From contig NZ_JAKZLF010000006.1 in NCBI RefSeq assembly GCF_022808855.1, positions 62,001 to 126,000 on the forward strand: 64,000 nucleotides of DNA. Direction: 5' to 3'. This document shows positions 62,164 to 64,000 of this stretch, piece after piece. This DNA comes from Anaeromyxobacter soli (GTDB taxonomy: Bacteria > Myxococcota > Myxococcia > Myxococcales > Anaeromyxobacteraceae). Positions within the stretch are counted from its first letter, which is position 1. The number at the start of each line of letters is the position of its first letter. The translations under genes and the position numbers were made by a program. Under the pieces are notes generated by a model. It was not told the DNA's origin and did not search any database. It saw nothing but the letters and a program-made list of their open reading frames with translations.

Positions 62164-63798
62164 TCAGACGAGCTCGTGCTCGTACGCGAAGGCGGTCGCG
62201 GCCGCCCGCGAGGGGACGTGCAGCTTCCCCAGGATGCTGCTCACGTGTCGGTCCACCGTCTTCTCGCTCAGGCGGAGCGCGGCGGCGATGGCCTTGTTGG
62301 TCTTGCCCGCAGCGACGAGGCGGAGGACCTCGAGCTCCCGTGGCGTCAGGCCGTGAGGGCGGCGGGAGCTGTCGAGCCTCGCGAGCGAGTCGACGTGGGC
62401 GGCGTCGGGCGCGGCTCCGAGCTTCGCGAACATCCGCCGCGCCGCCTCCAGCTCCAGCCGGCCCCCCTCGTCGTCGCCGAGCGCGCGGCACGCCAGCCCG
62501 GTCACCAGGCGCGCCTGCGCAGCTTGATAGGGCGCCTCCATCTCGGCCCAGATGCTCCAGGCCCTGCGCACCAGGTCGAGCGCCGCCGTCGCGTTCCCCT
62601 CCGCAAGCTCGACCGTGCCGCGCGCCTGCAGCGCCAGCGCGCACAGCACGCCCGTCTCGAAGCGCTGCGCGATGGCCTGCAGCTCGTCGCTGGCGGCGCG
62701 GGCCTCCTCCACCTTGCCGCCGGCGAGCAAGATCTCCACGTAGGCCGGGAGCAGGCGAGTCCGGACCAGGGGATCTGCCGTCCCTCCCACCACTCGACGG
62801 AGGGCGGCGACTGCGGCGCCGACGCGCCCCTGCGCCAGGCGCAGCAGGGCCAGCCCGGGTTGAGGCTCTCGCCCCTCCTCGTTCGCGCTGAGGAACCACG
62901 CCTCGGCAGCCGCCTGCTCGCCACGCAAGCGGCTGATCTCGCCCAGCTGATAGGCTGCCTCAGCAGCCGACGGCCGATCGGTCGCGGCCCGCTCGCGGGC
63001 GCGCCGCGCCTCGTCGATGGCCGCTGACCAGTCGCCGCCCAGCTGCAGCACCTCTGCCCGGTGGACGCGGCAGGCTCCGGTGAACGACACCATCTCCGGC
63101 TGGCCGTCACACCAGCGTGCCAGCGCGGCCGTCCATTCCCTGGCGCGCTCCAGCGCGTGAACGCTGCGGCAGCATTCGACGATGCTGCAGTACAGAAGCC
63201 CGGTAGGAATGGGCGACAGCTCCCCGGAGGTCACCGCCAGCATGGTCTCGTCGAGGAGCGCCAGCCCTTCCTTCACCCGCCCTTCGTGCAGCCGTGCCCG
63301 TCCCTGCAGGTGACGGGCGATGGCCACGAGGTCCTCCTCGCCAGAGCGCTCGCCCGTGTTCGCGGCCGCGCCGGCGATGGAGAACGCACCCTGCGTGTCG
63401 CCCGACCGGAGCCGCTGCTCCGCGACCGGCAAGAGCATGTAGCCGCGCTCCACGCATTCGCTGCTCTCATGCTCGAGCAACCGTCCCGCGCGCGCGTGCC
63501 ATGCGGTCGCCCGTCCGGCCTCTCCCCGGAGCAGGAATCGCAGGCCGATCCAGAACGCGCACCGGGCGGCGCGAGCCGACCTCGATGCGGCGAGGTGGGC
63601 GCGGTAGGCGTGGTCGAGGGCATCCAGGTATTCGCCGTCCCGGCCGACGAGGTACGCCGACACCGCCAGGAGCTCGAGATCCTCGGCGCCGAGCGGGGAG
63701 CGCCCATCGGCGCGGGTCAGCGAGGTGTACGCCTCGCCCCAGGCCTTGAGCCGGTAGTGCTCGCGCCCGCGAGCGAGGTCGCCGGTCGAGTCCTCCAT
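62164..63798 (-). CDS. LuxR-type regulator with TPR-like N-terminal region
   Basis: 544 residues. About 1-470 are TPR-like helical repeats without a visible ATPase motif (no Walker A), such as AAYQLGEISRLRGEQAAAEAWF and GNATAALDLVRRAWSIWA. About 485-544 is a LuxR/FixJ helix-turn-helix: LTPRELEVLRLVAAGKTNK, AIAAALRLSEKTVDRHVSSI. Without a nucleotide-binding domain it is a shorter relative of MalT-like regulators. ATG at 63798 follows AAGGACC. It lies upstream of the FAD oxidoreductase gene and may control it. Confidence 0.85.
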   Translation of the reverse strand: MEDSTGDLARGREHYRLKAWGEAYTSLTRADGRSPLGAEDLELLAVSAYLVGRDGEYLDALDHAYRAHLAASRSARAARCAFWIGLRFLLRGEAGRATAWHARAGRLLEHESSECVERGYMLLPVAEQRLRSGDTQGAFSIAGAAANTGERSGEEDLVAIARHLQGRARLHEGRVKEGLALLDETMLAVTSGELSPIPTGLLYCSIVECCRSVHALERAREWTAALARWCDGQPEMVSFTGACRVHRAEVLQLGGDWSAAIDEARRARERAATDRPSAAEAAYQLGEISRLRGEQAAAEAWFLSANEEGREPQPGLALLRLAQGRVGAAVAALRRVVGGTADPLVRTRLLPAYVEILLAGGKVEEARAASDELQAIAQRFETGVLCALALQARGTVELAEGNATAALDLVRRAWSIWAEMEAPYQAAQARLVTGLACRALGDDEGGRLELEAARRMFAKLGAAPDAAHVDSLARLDSSRRPHGLTPRELEVLRLVAAGKTNKAIAAALRLSEKTVDRHVSSILGKLHVPSRAAATAFAYEHELV

Positions 63799-63917
63799 GA
63801 GACGGTCCTTAGGGTGACCGGCAGCGACGCGCACGCGGACGCGCCTCCCATCGCCCACCGCGTGGCGGCCACGTCGAGGCGAGACCTCGCTGCACCGTCA
63901 TCGACCGGAGGTCCGTC

Positions 63918-64000
63918 TCACGGCAGTCCCACGACCTCCGTCGGCACGTCTCGTGGGCTGGTCGAGTCGTCGCCCAGCTGGCCGGCGCCGTTGGCGCCCC
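63918..64000 (-). CDS. RCC1-repeat protein, C-terminal fragment
   Basis: Minus-strand frame running from the window edge to a TGA at 63918-63920. It reads ...GANGAGQLGDDSTSPRDVP then TEVVGLP-stop, which matches one complete RCC1 propeller repeat (G-x-N-x-x-GQLGDGTT-x-x-R-x-x-P-x-x-V). The rest lies outside the window. RCC1-like proteins in bacteria are mostly secreted or surface proteins with unknown partners. Confidence 0.75.
   Translation of the reverse strand, partial: GANGAGQLGDDSTSPRDVPTEVVGLP

Noticed and set aside
1-64000. tRNA, rRNA, CRISPR arrays, riboswitches, insertion sequences with transposase genes
   Set aside because: Looked for cloverleaf-like and repeat-spacer patterns and for transposase or integrase proteins; none convincing was found by eye. 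A covariance or IS search could still reveal small elements.

Overview
The window is very GC-rich (mostly G or C at third codon positions), densely coded and full of 1- to 4-base stop/start overlaps. It carries sigma-54 enhancer-binding regulation, many lipoproteins, a subtilase with long extracellular repeats, RsbRD-type histidine kinases and an HNH endonuclease gene. Together these suggest a Myxococcota / former deltaproteobacterial chromosome, most like Anaeromyxobacter. That placement is an inference from gene content, not a database match. I see no rRNA, tRNA, CRISPR array, phage or plasmid backbone.

Layout. 1-4776: lipid and envelope genes (GT21 glycosyltransferase, metallophosphoesterase; then a coupled GNAT / PlsC acyltransferase / ureohydrolase operon). 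4864-8984: a universal stress protein, a V4R-domain sigma-54 activator, and a divergent YceI - hemerythrin - LigB operon with its own -24/-12 promoter. 9017-20692: a copper/silver region (periplasmic cupredoxin, helical periplasmic protein, CusC-CusB-CusA efflux pump, small membrane protein, cytochrome c pair, methionine-rich two-module lipoprotein). 20779-28759: a tightly coupled sulfate assimilation operon (CysD, CysN, an APS reductase-APS kinase fusion, CysT, CysW, CysA) followed by cystathionine beta-synthase. 28909-31018: an HNH endonuclease gene in a noncoding setting bounded by imperfect inverted repeats. 31103-35158: pirin, a small secreted CxCC protein, a CopB-type P1B ATPase and a zinc-less DksA/TraR-like protein. 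35379-36563: a LivK-type binding lipoprotein. 36713-43256: a five-gene exopolysaccharide operon (STAS, cellulose-synthase-like GT2, two DUF3131 proteins of which one is fused to an outer-membrane barrel, GH16 lipoprotein). 43701-50376: a spermidine-synthase/TPR membrane protein, a metal ABC permease and ATPase with PAP2, and a SRPBCC protein. 50649-57143: a 2164-residue subtilase lipoprotein with propeller-like and Cys-rich tandem repeats. 57216-63798: two divergent histidine kinases, an epimerase, an FAD monooxygenase and a LuxR-type TPR regulator. The last 83 bases are the C-terminus of an RCC1-repeat protein.

The most notable signal is regulatory. The same 28-base sequence (19 positions identical in all three copies, no gaps) lies 89, 110 and 112 bases upstream of three near-consensus sigma-54 promoters. 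These precede the cupredoxin gene, the CusCBA operon and, 22 kb away, the small CxCC protein next to the CopB ATPase. This looks like a dispersed sigma-54 metal regulon driven by an enhancer-binding protein not identified here. Other leads are the in-frame CysH-CysC fusion, the STAS/GT2/DUF3131/GH16 secretion operon, and the methionine-rich lipoprotein.
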